A stretch of DNA of 64,000 nt from Alphaproteobacteria bacterium. Lineage in GTDB: Bacteria; Pseudomonadota; Alphaproteobacteria; UBA9219. The translations under genes and the position numbers were made by a program. Shown one piece after another: positions 44,630 to 55,863 of this stretch (positions within the stretch are counted from its first letter, which is position 1; each line of letters begins with the position of its first letter). The notes beneath the pieces were generated by a model. It was not told the DNA's origin, did no database searches, and saw nothing but the letters and a program-made list of their open reading frames with translations. The stretch covers positions 62,001 through 126,000 of the forward strand of contig JAMFSS010000009.1 of NCBI GenBank assembly GCA_026225415.1, given 5' to 3'.

Positions 44630-45936
44630 GGCTCAACCGTCAAACAGCTTTTCCCACGTTGCACCAGATAGGCGCAAACGCTTTGCGCTGTGTGCTTATC
44701 CAAAGACATGAGCCGCGCGCGGTACATCGTTAATCCGCCTGCAGAAACTTCCTGAACCTGTGACACGCTGGTCGATAAAAACTGCGGCATGCTGGCCACC
44801 AGCGAAGACAGCGCTTGCTGCCCAATCGCTGCATCGCTGTAGGCGCCAATTTGTATACCCCAATTATTGACGGCAACAGGCGCGGGTGCCGGACGTTGCA
44901 CAACAGGTTGCACGGTTGTTACATCGGCATCGCTTTGCACCGCACGTGGTTGCGCCATGGCCCCACGCGAAGGAAACACAGCCGCGACTTTGGCAGGCAG
45001 CGCGACATAGCCTTCGCTATCGCCGTCGCTGCTATCGCCTTCGCCATTGGCGGGCGCAATGCGTCCATTACGAGCATCGGCTTGGGCTGCGGCAAAGCTG
45101 TCATCCAGCAATTGGGCCATGTGGTTGTCACGCGCAACCGCGCTGCGCCCACCGAATACAACGCCGATCAAACGCAGATCGCCATGTTTGGCCGATGCCA
45201 CCAGATTAAAGCCCGAGGCGCGGATATAACCGGTTTTAATACCGTCCATACCGTCATAACGATCCATCAGATGATTATGATTGTGGTGATAGATACCGGC
45301 ATAGGTAAAACTGTCATGGCTGAAATACGGATAGAAATGCGGATAATGGCGGATCAACGCCGCGCCCAAAATCGCCATATCATGCGCCGTTGTCACCTGA
45401 TCGGGGTCGGGCAGACCCGACGGATTTTGGAATTGCGTGCGCGACATGCCCAGCGCATGCGCCTGACGCGTCATCAGATTGGCGAAACCTTCTTCGCTGC
45501 CGCCCAACGCTTCACCCATTGTCACCGCCGCATCATTGGCGGATTCCGTGACGATGCCCAGAATGACGTCTTCGACACGGATATGTTGCCCTGGATGCAA
45601 CCCCAGTTTCGACGGCGATTGATAGGCCGCATTGGACGACACCGGCAAACTGTCATCCAGATGCAGGCGACCCGACTCCAGCGCCTGAAAGGTTATATAA
45701 AGGGTCATCATTTTGGTGAGCGACGCCGGATGCCGCAGAGAGTCGGAATCTGTCGCATGGATAATGCGGCCCGTTTCGGCATCGATCACAATATCGGAAT
45801 AGCCAGCATCGCTGGCAACACCGGCAAAGTGATGGCGGGTGTGGGCTGTGTGGCGGCGATGTTTGGCTTGCGCCGCATGCGGCACGAAGGACACCGCCAA
45901 CATAATGATTAACAAGATAAATTTGTTTATTTTCAT
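44626..45936 (-). CDS. D-alanyl-D-alanine carboxypeptidase with C-terminal SPOR domain
   Basis: Periplasmic penicillin-binding protein of the DacA/DacC class that trims peptidoglycan stem peptides. The 436-residue protein has a signal peptide (FILLIIMLAVSFVPHAAQA) and active-site motifs SLTK (72-75), SAN (132-134) and KTG (234-236). A Ser/Asp and Pro-rich linker (about 290-350) leads to a SPOR domain (NWGIQIGAYSDAAIGQQAL to the end) that binds denuded glycan at division sites. Fusion of a carboxypeptidase with SPOR is common in alphaproteobacteria. His-rich stretches HRRHTAHTRHH and YHHNHNHL are notable. Confidence 0.94.
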   Translation of the reverse strand: MKINKFILLIIMLAVSFVPHAAQAKHRRHTAHTRHHFAGVASDAGYSDIVIDAETGRIIHATDSDSLRHPASLTKMMTLYITFQALESGRLHLDDSLPVSSNAAYQSPSKLGLHPGQHIRVEDVILGIVTESANDAAVTMGEALGGSEEGFANLMTRQAHALGMSRTQFQNPSGLPDPDQVTTAHDMAILGAALIRHYPHFYPYFSHDSFTYAGIYHHNHNHLMDRYDGMDGIKTGYIRASGFNLVASAKHGDLRLIGVVFGGRSAVARDNHMAQLLDDSFAAAQADARNGRIAPANGEGDSSDGDSEGYVALPAKVAAVFPSRGAMAQPRAVQSDADVTTVQPVVQRPAPAPVAVNNWGIQIGAYSDAAIGQQALSSLVASMPQFLSTSVSQVQEVSAGGLTMYRARLMSLDKHTAQSVCAYLVQRGKSCLTVEP

Positions 45937-46093
45937 GACGACGAAAGGTGGGAGGATTTTTGATTCGACAGCCCCCTATAAGAATCCCCATCCCCAGGTG
46001 ATGCAAGAATTAATTGAAAATTTATTTTTTTCCCTCTATTTCTGTTGCGATGCACAACACCTATAAGTTGTAATTCTTACACGGAGATTGATC

Positions 46094-46495
46094 ATGAGCG
46101 CATCCGCAAATATCCCGCATGATTTCACCAACACCCTGTCACAGGCATGTGAAGAAATGAATGCGTTGACCGCCAATTTCATCGGCGCAGCGACAAAATC
46201 CAACGCCGCCGCATGGCAAGGTTTGGAAGATTTGACCCGTAATATGGGCGGCATTATGCAAGAAACGCTGGCGCGCAGCGCCAACGCATATACGGCTATG
46301 GCAGGCGTAAAATCGCCGCAAGAAGCCGCCGAAACCCATGCCGATTTTCTGAAAGAAAGCTTTGACAGCGCGATGGCCACCAGCGGCAAGCTTTCGGAAA
46401 TTTCGTTGCGCGCCGCGCAAAGCGCGATTCAACCGCTCACCCAACACGCTAACGAAGCAATGGGCGCGATTATGAAGAAAACGAATTCGGCGTAA
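46094..46495 (+). CDS. Phasin family protein
   Basis: Small helical protein of 133 residues that coats polyhydroxyalkanoate granules in characterised members. The alternating helix pattern and MSASANIPHDFTN, ARSANAYTAMAGVKSPQEAAETHADFLKESFD and ALISLRAAQSA-like segments agree with the Phasin_2 family; the KSPQEA motif is especially typical. ATG 46094 follows GGAGATTGATC. No PHA synthase gene is in the window, so granule binding is inferred from family only. Confidence 0.8.
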   Translation: MSASANIPHDFTNTLSQACEEMNALTANFIGAATKSNAAAWQGLEDLTRNMGGIMQETLARSANAYTAMAGVKSPQEAAETHADFLKESFDSAMATSGKLSEISLRAAQSAIQPLTQHANEAMGAIMKKTNSA

Positions 46496-47315
46496 ACGCT
46501 TTGTAATCTATGTAACGGTTGAAGCGGCGGGCTCGCGAAGCGGGCTCGTGTTTTATTTGCGCTTTGAAAGGCCGTCTTTGCTCCAACACTTCCGCTGCGG
46601 AACCGCGAAATCCAAGCGCGCAGATTGTTTCTTCCACATCCGCAGCAATACATTCAACCGCGTAAACGGCAAATCCTTTGGTGGCATCGCTGGGGATAAG
46701 CATTCGGCCATCTTTGGACAAACATAAATTGTCTTTATCAACGTTTTTCAGCTGCGGATTAAGGGCTGCGATCCAATCGAATCCGTAACTTTCCAACGTA
46801 AAAACGATAGTCTTTCTCATATCTTCCGCAATGTCGGGAACAATGCCGACAGTCATGATATCCGCAAAAGTCGCTTGTTCAAATTCTATGGGAAGTCGTT
46901 CGCAGTAAGCTTCGTCTTTTAAACAATTCTCATAAAAGCAATATCGTTGGATATACTCATCCACCATTTTCAGCTTCTGTTTTTCTTTGGCGACATGAAA
47001 CTCCATCTGCTTGTCAATATTGTCGCCAATAATACTGTACTGAAAATGTTTCATCGCGGGCACGACAACGCTCTGATGAATGTGATGTATAAATTTCGGT
47101 AAATTGATGCGGCCAAGCGCCGCTTCATCGGGATAAGATTTCGAGCCCGGTAATATTTCAGCCCCAGGCAATGCCAATTTTACGGGAAAAGTGTAATTTT
47201 GAATGAGCGACGAGATATTGTGATTGACCATCGCCTCTTCCAAGAGAAAAAGGCGTCCGAACGCCGCGCCTCTTATGGGCTGGCCTTCTTCGTTTAAGGC
47301 TGAAAATGCCGACAC
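46470..47315 (-). CDS. Hypothetical protein, 281 residues
   Basis: No family recognised. Frame from a GTG at 47315; an internal ATG at 47231 (MVNHNISSL) could also start it. No signal peptide. The protein is mixed alpha/beta with five Cys clustered in the centre (RYCFYENCLKDEAYCERLP and later ones) and a basic tail (EPASRARRFNRYIDYKAF). Its 3' end overlaps the phasin gene by 26 bp in the convergent sense. Base composition is lower in GC than its neighbours in places. Confidence 0.6.
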   Translation of the reverse strand: MSAFSALNEEGQPIRGAAFGRLFLLEEAMVNHNISSLIQNYTFPVKLALPGAEILPGSKSYPDEAALGRINLPKFIHHIHQSVVVPAMKHFQYSIIGDNIDKQMEFHVAKEKQKLKMVDEYIQRYCFYENCLKDEAYCERLPIEFEQATFADIMTVGIVPDIAEDMRKTIVFTLESYGFDWIAALNPQLKNVDKDNLCLSKDGRMLIPSDATKGFAVYAVECIAADVEETICALGFRGSAAEVLEQRRPFKAQIKHEPASRARRFNRYIDYKAFTPNSFSS

Positions 47316-47426
47316 TATACACCCGCTTAAAAAGTTCCATTGTTAACGAATGACCCTATGTTAGGTCGATTCCGGTGATTATCCAAAACTTTCAGGGGTC
47401 TGGGGCTTAAAAAATCGTTAACGCCT

Positions 47427-47455
47427 CTTGAAACTGTGCTGAACATGGCCTATCT
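47427..47455 (+). promoter_or_regulatory. RpoH (sigma-32) heat-shock promoter of groESL
   Basis: CTTG (47427-47430), 18-nt spacer, CCTATCT (47449-47455) matches the alphaproteobacterial RpoH consensus CTTG-N17/18-CYTAT. It lies about 48 bp before groES. No CIRCE inverted repeat (TTAGCACTC-N9-GAGTGCTAA) is found in the gap. Confidence 0.8.
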
Positions 47456-47502
47456 CCACCATAACAAATGGCGTTAAGCCTTTAACCTTAAGGAGACTAT
47501 CT

Positions 47503-47817
47503 ATGAAATTCCGTCCCCTGCATGACCGCGTAGTTGTTCGCCGCCTGGAAGGCGACACCAAGACCGCCGGCGGCATCATCATCCCCGACACCGCCAAGGA
47601 AAAGCCCAGCGAAGGCGAAATCATCGCTATTGGCGCAGGCGCGCGCGACGAGTCCGGCAAGATCGTTCCGTTGGATGTCAAGGCGGGCGACCGCGTTCTG
47701 TTCGGCAAATGGTCGGGCACCGAAGTGAAAATCGACGGCGAAGATCTGCTTATCATGAAAGAATCCGACATCATGGGCGTGATCGAACTTTCGGGCAAAG
47801 CCAAGAAGGCTGCTTAA
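47503..47817 (+). CDS. groES: Co-chaperonin GroES
   Basis: Heptameric lid for GroEL. The 104-residue protein starts [35 protein letters not shown] in sections typical of the family and contains the mobile loop [16 protein letters not shown] upstream is a strong ribosome site. Encoded directly behind an RpoH promoter and upstream of groEL. Confidence 0.98.
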   Translation: MKFRPLHDRVVVRRLEGDTKTAGGIIIPDTAKEKPSEGEIIAIGAGARDESGKIVPLDVKAGDRVLFGKWSGTEVKIDGEDLLIMKESDIMGVIELSGKAKKAA

Positions 47818-47922
47818 GAAGAACGAGAAGAAGATGAGCAAGAATGAGAAGAAACGAGGCAAGTGAATTATTTTTGTCTTAACCCTCAATCTTTCTCGTC
47901 CTACCTCCAAACCCTAGCTTAA

Positions 47923-49599
<1,677 letters not shown>

Positions 49600-49622
49600 G
49601 CCAACGCCTTACGCTAAAATTA

Positions 49623-49682
49623 AAGGGCTGTGGTTATCCTCCTACGCTAAGGCTTCGGAGGACAGGCCACAGCCCTTTTTTT
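49623..49682 (+). terminator. groESL terminator containing the 22-nt hairpin element
   Basis: AAGGGCTGTGG (49623-49633) pairs perfectly with CCACAGCCCTT (49667-49677), followed by a run of T. Its apical part is a second stem, TCCTCC with GGAGGA, that belongs to the dispersed element at 49639-49660. Confidence 0.9.
49639..49660. repeat. 22-nt imperfect palindrome, copy 2 of a dispersed hairpin element
   Basis: Aligns with 8851-8872 at 16 of 22 positions. The differing stem positions 2/21 (G-C versus T-A) and 6/17 (T-A versus A-T) change together, preserving pairing. It forms the apex of the groESL terminator. Confidence 0.5.
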
Positions 49683-49760
49683 ATTAACCTTAATTAGAAG
49701 TGGAAACACGAATCCAAATAAGATTTAATGGCACAATAAATTTTAAAACTGTGAGTTTAA

Positions 49761-50768
49761 GTGTTTAAATTAAAATCATCGACGTCACATTTGCTATGTG
49801 CCTTCGCAGCCGCTATTTCCGGAATCACGCTCCCCGTTACTGTTGCGCAATCCACCATTGATTTGGCCGACAGCGTCAGAGATATCGATGGGTTCACTGC
49901 CCACCGCATATCGGATAAGTATGTTCAGTCCATATATGTTCGGCAAAGACAAAAATTTCTTAAGGAATCCGGAAAACTCACACAAGCTATTTCTGAATGC
50001 CGACGTGGCATTGTTTGTGACCCGCATATAAAAAGCTTCATTAATATGCTGGATGAAGCCAGCGCAGATCCGAACCCCCTGCATAAAATCGTAATCATCA
50101 ATGCATGGGTTAATTTAAGTGTGGCCTTCCAAAAAGAAGGGGGCGACAATTTATCTCATCGGCCTCTACTAGAAATCTTCACAAACGGCGCTTCCTGCGA
50201 TGGATATTCCCTCCTTAAACTATATGCCTTACGGCATACAGGCTTCGGTAAAACTGAGGCCTTCTGGATGGGCATATTAGAATATCAGAAACCAATTTCT
50301 TTCGAGAGATTGAAGGGTCATGCCGCCGGTCATGCGATTGCAGTCGCAAAAATCGGCACCAAATTCTGGGCGCTCGACTTCTTTACAAATCCGTACCGAT
50401 TTTCAACAAAAGAAGCCGTCATTCAGGATGCCGGAGCAGTTGAAGAATTGTCATCATACGTCAATTATTCCGGAAATTCCCGTTACCCCGATACAGTCAG
50501 ATATCCCGCGCATATCTTAAACGATATGTCACAATATTTTTTGGGAACCGACGAAGCAAAAATTCATAATAATGAAAGCATGAAACGGCTGCCGGCCTTT
50601 GCCCATTTGCCCGATGGTATTTTATCGGCACCCAAAACTATCACGGTGCTGGCGCGACCGGAACAATTCGCCTCGCTGGATACGGCCTATGATTTAAACG
50701 TGCCTTCTGCGCCTGCCACCCCACGCACCGTTCTTGCATCAGCGCGGCAACTTGCCCACGGCACTTAA
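49761..50768 (+). CDS. Transglutaminase-like cysteine peptidase (BTLCP family, periplasmic)
   Basis: Predicted periplasmic cysteine protease of the PF06035/COG3672 family, related to LapG, which cleaves large surface adhesins. The 335-residue protein starts with GTG and has a signal peptide (LLCAFAAAISGITLPVTVAQ). The catalytic triad is visible: Cys146 in NGASCDGYSLLKLYALR, His191 in GHAIAVAK and Asp206 in FWALDFFTNPYR. The C-terminal 100 residues are not part of the domain. No adhesin or LapD-like receptor is next to it, so the target is unknown. Its stop interlocks with the PIG-L gene (TTAA 50765-50768). Confidence 0.82.
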   Translation: MFKLKSSTSHLLCAFAAAISGITLPVTVAQSTIDLADSVRDIDGFTAHRISDKYVQSIYVRQRQKFLKESGKLTQAISECRRGIVCDPHIKSFINMLDEASADPNPLHKIVIINAWVNLSVAFQKEGGDNLSHRPLLEIFTNGASCDGYSLLKLYALRHTGFGKTEAFWMGILEYQKPISFERLKGHAAGHAIAVAKIGTKFWALDFFTNPYRFSTKEAVIQDAGAVEELSSYVNYSGNSRYPDTVRYPAHILNDMSQYFLGTDEAKIHNNESMKRLPAFAHLPDGILSAPKTITVLARPEQFASLDTAYDLNVPSAPATPRTVLASARQLAHGT

Positions 50769-51634
50769 ACCTCGACTAATTCCGCCAAAGATTCAGTCGC
50801 GCCAATCATGCGTGGCAACGCCGACGGTATAAATTTGTTATTCTTCCACACGCCGAATTTATACAGCATGGCGAAATCCATCGGCGCGGATGCAACCCCT
50901 GCCCCGCCCACGCGCTCTGACCCGCGGCGAACATTGTCGATAAGATAGGCGGGAAAACGCGCATCAAAAGCATTGCGGCTGTTTTCACCCACATGACAAA
51001 CCAGCGCCGACAGCAAAGCGGCGACATCGGTTTCGCCCAGCCCAATCATCAAATTCGGTTCGGCCTGTGGTTGCCAATATTCGGTATGGATAACCTTACA
51101 TTCAAAATCATTCTTCTGCTTGACCAACGCTTCCATGCCCAGATGATGCGTGCCGATATGCGCGGGGTGCGCATCATGCGCATGCGGCATGATCACGGCC
51201 TGTGGCGTAGTGTGCGCGATGATGTCGGCGATACGCGCGACCTTTTTTGTCCAAGCGGTATTATCATTGTCACGCGCCCGAACCGTCACATCCGAAAAAC
51301 CGTTTTCAACCGGCAAGGCGCAATCAAAACCCAGAACAGCACAGGCGCGACTTAGTTCTGCCTGTCGCGCCGCTTGCCGTTCCCCATTGCTGCCCAATGT
51401 CACGGCTACATTGATAATTTGCCAACCCAATTCGCGTTTAAGCCGCAAAGCCAATCCGCCCGTCAGACATTCATCATCGGGATGCGGCGATAAAATTAAT
51501 GCGCAGGGTCGCGTGTCGCGCACCGGTAAAGCGTCGGATAAAACAGAAACGGCGACTTCCGGGGTTGCCAGAGGTCGCCGCAAAAGCTGTGTGTATTCGC
51601 GTATAATGTCGGATGCGTTGGCGCCCGACACCAT
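50765..51634 (-). CDS. PIG-L / LmbE family N-acetylglucosaminyl deacetylase-like protein
   Basis: Zinc-dependent deacetylase of the LmbE group. From ATG 51634 it has 289 residues. The metal-binding motif SPHPDDE (49-55) and the downstream HAHDAHPAHIGTHH, which supplies the third ligand, are intact. Such enzymes remove N-acetyl groups from GlcNAc-containing glycoconjugates. It starts two bases after the stop of the DJ-1-like gene on the same strand, so the two form an operon. The substrate is unknown. Confidence 0.88.
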   Translation of the reverse strand: MVSGANASDIIREYTQLLRRPLATPEVAVSVLSDALPVRDTRPCALILSPHPDDECLTGGLALRLKRELGWQIINVAVTLGSNGERQAARQAELSRACAVLGFDCALPVENGFSDVTVRARDNDNTAWTKKVARIADIIAHTTPQAVIMPHAHDAHPAHIGTHHLGMEALVKQKNDFECKVIHTEYWQPQAEPNLMIGLGETDVAALLSALVCHVGENSRNAFDARFPAYLIDNVRRGSERVGGAGVASAPMDFAMLYKFGVWKNNKFIPSALPRMIGATESLAELVEV

Positions 51635-51636
51635 GA

Positions 51637-52200
51637 TTACGCCGCCTGCAATGCTGGTTGTTCGGCGGTGCCAAACAAAATCATCGCGTCGGCAACCCAT
51701 ACGGCATTGTCTTCGCCGTTAGACGTCAACAACATGTCATGTGTTTCCTGCACATCTTCACTGATAACGGCACCCGCCGCTTTCAATTCTTCATGCGCTT
51801 CGACAGGTGCGGCAATCATCATGCCCGCAATACGCGGAGACAAAGCCAGCAACGCAACGCCCGCGCCAATCGCGGCGATGGGTTTGCCCGCTTCAAGGAA
51901 GTGGTTGATGATACGGCGTGTGTGCAAATTGGTTTTCAATTTCGCAATGCCGCGTTCGCCGCCAGGGATGACCAGCATGTCATAATCGGAACCGAGGGCT
52001 TCGCCCAAAGGCGCGTCGACGGGGAAATAATGGCCCCAATGATCTTTTTGCCAGCCATTAACCACGCCATTTTCAGGCGCGACGGTTTTAAATTTGGCTT
52101 TGGCTGTTGTTAAAGCGCGTTGAATTTCTGTCATCTGGTTTTCATCAAAACCGTTAGCGGCGAGGATAGCGATAGATTTACCGGCAAGCATAACATTCAT
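51637..52200 (-). CDS. DJ-1/PfpI-family protein lacking the nucleophile Cys (predicted pseudoenzyme)
   Basis: A 187-residue protein with the DJ-1/PfpI fold: GKSIAILAANGFDENQMTEIQRAL at the start, DYDMLVIPGGERGIAKL with the conserved Glu-containing GGE, and IAAIGAGVALLAL where the family has an A-I-C-H-G elbow. Gly112 replaces the nucleophile Cys and Ala113 the following His, so classical glyoxalase or protease chemistry seems impossible. ATG 52200 was chosen; AGGAG lies 10 bases upstream. It precedes the PIG-L gene with a two-base gap, which suggests a common function. Confidence 0.82.
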   Translation of the reverse strand: MNVMLAGKSIAILAANGFDENQMTEIQRALTTAKAKFKTVAPENGVVNGWQKDHWGHYFPVDAPLGEALGSDYDMLVIPGGERGIAKLKTNLHTRRIINHFLEAGKPIAAIGAGVALLALSPRIAGMMIAAPVEAHEELKAAGAVISEDVQETHDMLLTSNGEDNAVWVADAMILFGTAEQPALQAA

Positions 52201-52537
52201 ACTGTACAAACTCCTGATGATTTACCATTGTGAAAAACGCGCTTTTTTCCGGCGCGGATAATTGTTCTGGTTTCTGAAAGGCCGGTATTTTCGGTCATTG
52301 CCTGAAAGTACCGACGGCGAACGCCTGTGTTGTATAGAAGAATCAACCATTTGGGAAGAAAAGAATTAGTTTCAACCCTCATTGCCGTTTCATCGAAACA
52401 ACGATGCCTGCAAAGGCTCAGAAAGCCATACTTCATCAATGAAATTAATACCAAAATTGACTTTTTGCCTCCACCCTATATGCTGCTAATTATAAGATAA
52501 ATTCATATAACATTTAAAATAATGAAAGGCTTATGAA
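52201..52537. other. 337-bp intergenic region with a possible short upstream frame
   Basis: On the minus strand a short frame (MTENTGLSETRTII..., 33 codons or 85 with an upstream start) ends with a TGA that overlaps the DJ-1-like ATG (ATGA) and covers its ribosome site. It has no good ribosome site itself, so I do not call it a gene. The right half is AT-rich and probably contains the promoter of the gene at 52538. Confidence 0.4.
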
Positions 52538-52909
52538 ATGAGTACAAGAAGTGAAAGAGAGGCAAGCGAGGAAGCCTCTGCTAGAAGGTTGTTTGCTGGA
52601 CTTAATATAGGCATGCTAGTAACTTTCGCCGCAATGTATCAGATGTTTTTTCGTTTACCCCAACAGGAGGCTCAACAGCAAGCACAGGCCGATATTCCAA
52701 TAATCGCTAAAGTAAATGCGGCCCCTGCCGAAGAACAATTCACCAGTGTGAAACGAGAATTAGTGAATGTTTATTGCCCTAGCCAAACAGATAAGGCATC
52801 AGGCCAACCTTATTCTCCCGATCCCACAACCGCGCCAAACGCTGTCGAGTTTAAAAAACAATTTGGCCAATATAACTGTTCTTTCTATATACGCCATTAC
52901 AATCCATAA
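52538..52909 (+). CDS. Small membrane-anchored hypothetical protein
   Basis: A 123-residue product. A charged cytoplasmic head (STRSEREASEEASARR) precedes one membrane helix (LFAGLNIGMLVTFAAMYQMFF, about 18-38), then a Gln/Ala-rich stretch (QQEAQQQAQADI) and a C-terminal domain with two Cys. AAAGG stands upstream of ATG 52538. No family known. The gene lies alone in an AT-rich area between divergent and convergent neighbours. Confidence 0.6.
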   Translation: MSTRSEREASEEASARRLFAGLNIGMLVTFAAMYQMFFRLPQQEAQQQAQADIPIIAKVNAAPAEEQFTSVKRELVNVYCPSQTDKASGQPYSPDPTTAPNAVEFKKQFGQYNCSFYIRHYNP

Positions 52910-52953
52910 TCTTGCGAAGCATTCATTCACATGAATGCCTCGTTTTTGCTCTC

Positions 52954-53232
52954 TCAATGAATCAAAAACTCTCCCCCGCAATAGGTGAACTCGCTGGGCT
53001 TGATAAGCGCCGTACTAGCGACCTTGACGATGTAGAGCCTGCCCTCCAAAGATGTTTCCCAAAATTGCAGGAATTTATGCAGCACAGGAAAGCGTGGCGC
53101 AATGTCCAGTTCCTGCCAGATATAGGATTGCAGCAATTTGGGATGATCGGGCAGGCCATAGATGATTTCCGCCGTTGTCAGGCGGTAATCCTGAAGCTGT
53201 TTGGCAAAATCACTGGGTTTCGCTTCCAACAT
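52954..53232 (-). CDS. usg: Usg family protein
   Basis: Short alphaproteobacterial protein of unknown function (PF06233), often placed near the trp genes. The 92-residue form from ATG 53232 carries the signature YRLTTAEIIYGLPDHPKLLQ then IWQELDIAPRFPVLHKFLQFW and a C-terminal FLIH. A longer frame from 53304 lacks homology in its first part. trpF does occur in this window but 10 kb away, so the usual linkage is broken. Confidence 0.88.
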   Translation of the reverse strand: MLEAKPSDFAKQLQDYRLTTAEIIYGLPDHPKLLQSYIWQELDIAPRFPVLHKFLQFWETSLEGRLYIVKVASTALIKPSEFTYCGGEFLIH

Positions 53233-53334
53233 ACTGATAGTATGCGCAAAAATCGTCAATAAAGCGTTAAAAACAACCACCCCAGAACGCCATGCGCATG
53301 CCATAATCGGGGATTAATTATTTTCCTCTATCGG

Positions 53335-53362
53335 TTGAATATCTCCTGCCTTTTACTATATC
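53335..53362 (+). promoter_or_regulatory. Predicted promoter of ftsH
   Basis: TTGAAT (53335-53340), 16-nt spacer, TATATC (53357-53362), about 60 bp before the ftsH start. Moderate match to sigma-70; no RpoH-type match was seen here. Confidence 0.35.
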
Positions 53363-53424
53363 CTTAACTACGCTGTCGCATAATCAAAGGTCACCCTTTC
53401 GCTGGCCTTAACCCGGGGTATCTC

Positions 53425-55365
53425 GTGAATAACAAAATCGGCAAAAACATCGTCCTTCTGGTTATCATCGGGCTGTTGCTGGCCTCGCTGTTCAACATGT
53501 TTCAAACCAGCGGTAATGCAGGCACACCCAGCTTAATGCCGTTCAGCGATTTCATGCAGCGCGTTTCCGAAGGCAAAGTCGCCGATGTTTCGATCCGCGG
53601 CCCCAATGTGAACGGCCATTTAACCGAAGGCGGCACCGCCTTTTCGACCTATCTGCCGAATGACGCGTCGATCACCGATAAATTACTGGCCAAAAATGTG
53701 AAAATTGTCGCGCAACCCGAAGACCGCGATGCGCCGACTTTCTGGGGCATTGTTATTAATTGGGCACCGATGCTGTTATTGGTCGGCGTTTGGATTTTCT
53801 TTATGCGTCAGATGCAATCGGGCAGCGGCCGCGCGATGGGCTTTGGCCGGTCGAAGGCGCGTATGCTGAACGAAAAATCGGGCAAGATCACCTTTGACGA
53901 TGTCGCCGGTATTGATGAAGCGAAACAGGAATTGCAGGAAGTTGTCGAATTCCTGAAAGACCCGCAGAAATTCCAAAAACTGGGCGGCAAAATCCCCAAA
54001 GGCGTTTTGTTGGTGGGTCCTCCCGGCACAGGTAAAACGCTGACTGCGCGTGCGGTGGCGGGTGAAGCCAATGTGCCTTTCTTCACCATCTCGGGCTCTG
54101 ACTTTGTTGAAATGTTTGTGGGCGTGGGCGCAAGCCGCGTGCGCGATATGTTTGAACAAGGTAAGAAAAACGCACCTTGTATCATTTTCATCGATGAAAT
54201 CGATGCGGTAGGACGTCATCGCGGCGCGGGTCTCGGTGGCGGTAACGACGAACGCGAACAGACACTAAACCAATTGCTGGTTGAAATGGATGGGTTTGAA
54301 GCGAATGAAGGCGTGATTTTGATCGCCGCCACCAATCGTCCCGACGTTCTTGATCCCGCTTTGTTGCGCCCCGGCCGTTTTGACCGCCAGGTTGTGGTTC
54401 CGAATCCCGATATTCTCGGTCGCGAAAAAATTATCAAAGTTCATATGCGCAAAGTGCCTTTGGCTGCCGATGTCGATGCAAAAGTTATTGCGCGTGGCAC
54501 ACCTGGATTTTCTGGTGCCGATCTGGCGAACCTTGTGAACGAAGCCGCTTTGCTCGCTGCCCGTTCCAACAAAACCGCCGTCGGCATGCATGAATTGGAA
54601 ATGGCCAAAGACAAGGTCATGATGGGTGCAGAACGCCGTTCAATGGCGATGACCGATGATGAAAAGAAACTGACCGCGTATCACGAAGCCGGACACGCTT
54701 TGGTGGGATTGAACACGCCGCAAAGCGATCCGTTACACAAAATTACCATCATCCCGCGTGGCCGTGCGCTCGGCGTGACAATGTCTTTGCCGGAACGCGA
54801 CAAATATGCCTCGACCCTCACCGAACTGACCTCGCGCATTGCAATGATGTTTGGCGGACGCGTGGCCGAAGAAATGATTTTCGGCAAAGAAAACGTGACC
54901 ACTGGCGCATCAAGCGATATTTCGCAGGCCACCAATCTGGCGCGTCGCATGATCACCGAATTTGGCATGTCGGATAAATTGGGTCGCGTGCGTTACAGTT
55001 CAAACGAACAGGAAATTTTCCTGGGTCACTCGGTGGCGCAACAGAAAAATGTTTCCGAAGCGACATCGGAATTAATCGACATGGAAGTACGCCGTTTAAT
55101 CGAAGAAGGCGAAAATACCGCGCGCCGCGTTTTATCCGACCGCATTGAAGATTTGCACAAAATCGCCAAAGCGTTGTTGGAATTTGAAACCCTTTCGGGT
55201 GACGAAGTGCGCGCCTTGCTACGCGGCGAAACCATCGTGCGCCCCGAAGACAGGGAGCCACCTGCATCCGTATCCACAAGCGGCAAACGCGGTTCGGTTC
55301 CTTCGGCATCGGGCGACATTCCGTTTGGCTCAGCGCCGCAATCGGCGCGGTCGATCGTGGTGTAA
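53425..55365 (+). CDS. ftsH: ATP-dependent zinc metalloprotease FtsH
   Basis: Membrane-bound AAA+ protease for quality control and for regulating LpxC and RpoH in other proteobacteria. The 646-residue protein starts with GTG, has two membrane segments (about 8-26 and 105-127), Walker A GPPGTGKT, Walker [14 protein letters not shown], the second region of homology [18 protein letters not shown], and the protease motif HEAGH. The C-terminal tail is Ser/Pro-rich. tilS, often upstream, is not here. Confidence 0.98.
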   Translation: MNNKIGKNIVLLVIIGLLLASLFNMFQTSGNAGTPSLMPFSDFMQRVSEGKVADVSIRGPNVNGHLTEGGTAFSTYLPNDASITDKLLAKNVKIVAQPEDRDAPTFWGIVINWAPMLLLVGVWIFFMRQMQSGSGRAMGFGRSKARMLNEKSGKITFDDVAGIDEAKQELQEVVEFLKDPQKFQKLGGKIPKGVLLVGPPGTGKTLTARAVAGEANVPFFTISGSDFVEMFVGVGASRVRDMFEQGKKNAPCIIFIDEIDAVGRHRGAGLGGGNDEREQTLNQLLVEMDGFEANEGVILIAATNRPDVLDPALLRPGRFDRQVVVPNPDILGREKIIKVHMRKVPLAADVDAKVIARGTPGFSGADLANLVNEAALLAARSNKTAVGMHELEMAKDKVMMGAERRSMAMTDDEKKLTAYHEAGHALVGLNTPQSDPLHKITIIPRGRALGVTMSLPERDKYASTLTELTSRIAMMFGGRVAEEMIFGKENVTTGASSDISQATNLARRMITEFGMSDKLGRVRYSSNEQEIFLGHSVAQQKNVSEATSELIDMEVRRLIEEGENTARRVLSDRIEDLHKIAKALLEFETLSGDEVRALLRGETIVRPEDREPPASVSTSGKRGSVPSASGDIPFGSAPQSARSIVV

Positions 55366-55371
55366 TCGCAC

Positions 55372-55863
55372 ATGGCTAAAGACGATAAGAAATCTGGCAA
55401 GAAAAAATCCGGCGGCAAGCTGGGAATGTTTTCTGCCCTTATCATCATTAGCCTTGCCGTTCCCTTTATGATGCCGACGGTTTTTTTGGTGTTGGTCGGG
55501 CTTATCCCAACCTATGTCGCCTTTGCCACCGATAATGATGCGCAAAAATCCGGCGCTGTCTCCGTTGGTGCGATGAATTTTGCGGGCATCTTGCCCTTTA
55601 TCATTGATTTGTGGAGCAAGGGTCAGACAATGACAAATGCCATACAGATTATGGGCAATGCCAATAACTGGCTTATTATTTTGGGTGCGGCTGCCATAGG
55701 CCAAATGGTTGTTTACGCCATCCCCCAAGCATTGGCGACACTGACATTAACGCAAGCGGAATCCCGCGCCAAAGCGTTGCGTAAAAATCTTGATTTGTTG
55801 AAAGAATCTTGGGGCGCAGAGGTTGCCACAACCAAACCCATCGATAAGATTTCAGAGGGCTAG
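55372..55863 (+). CDS. Hypothetical inner-membrane protein
   Basis: A 163-residue protein that begins seven bases after ftsH, hence in the same transcript. A very basic head (KDDKKSGKKKSGGK) precedes three probable membrane helices at about 20-50, 66-82 and 98-122, followed by an amphipathic helix (SRAKALRKNLDLLKESWG). No family recognised. The location suggests a partner or substrate of FtsH, which is only inference. Its last part is overlapped on the other strand by the coiled-coil gene. Confidence 0.7.
   Translation: MAKDDKKSGKKKSGGKLGMFSALIIISLAVPFMMPTVFLVLVGLIPTYVAFATDNDAQKSGAVSVGAMNFAGILPFIIDLWSKGQTMTNAIQIMGNANNWLIILGAAAIGQMVVYAIPQALATLTLTQAESRAKALRKNLDLLKESWGAEVATTKPIDKISEG

Noticed and set aside
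44815-45912. A 365-codon plus-strand open frame
   Set aside because: Antisense of the D,D-carboxypeptidase gene. The His/Arg/Ile-rich translation is typical of a shadow frame.
47316-47502. Search for a CIRCE element before groES
   Set aside because: No TTAGCACTC-N9-GAGTGCTAA or close relative; an RpoH-type promoter is present instead.
52197-52454. Minus-strand frame ending at the DJ-1-like start (ATGA overlap)
   Set aside because: Possible leader peptide, but no ribosome site and no homology. Mentioned in the gap description only.
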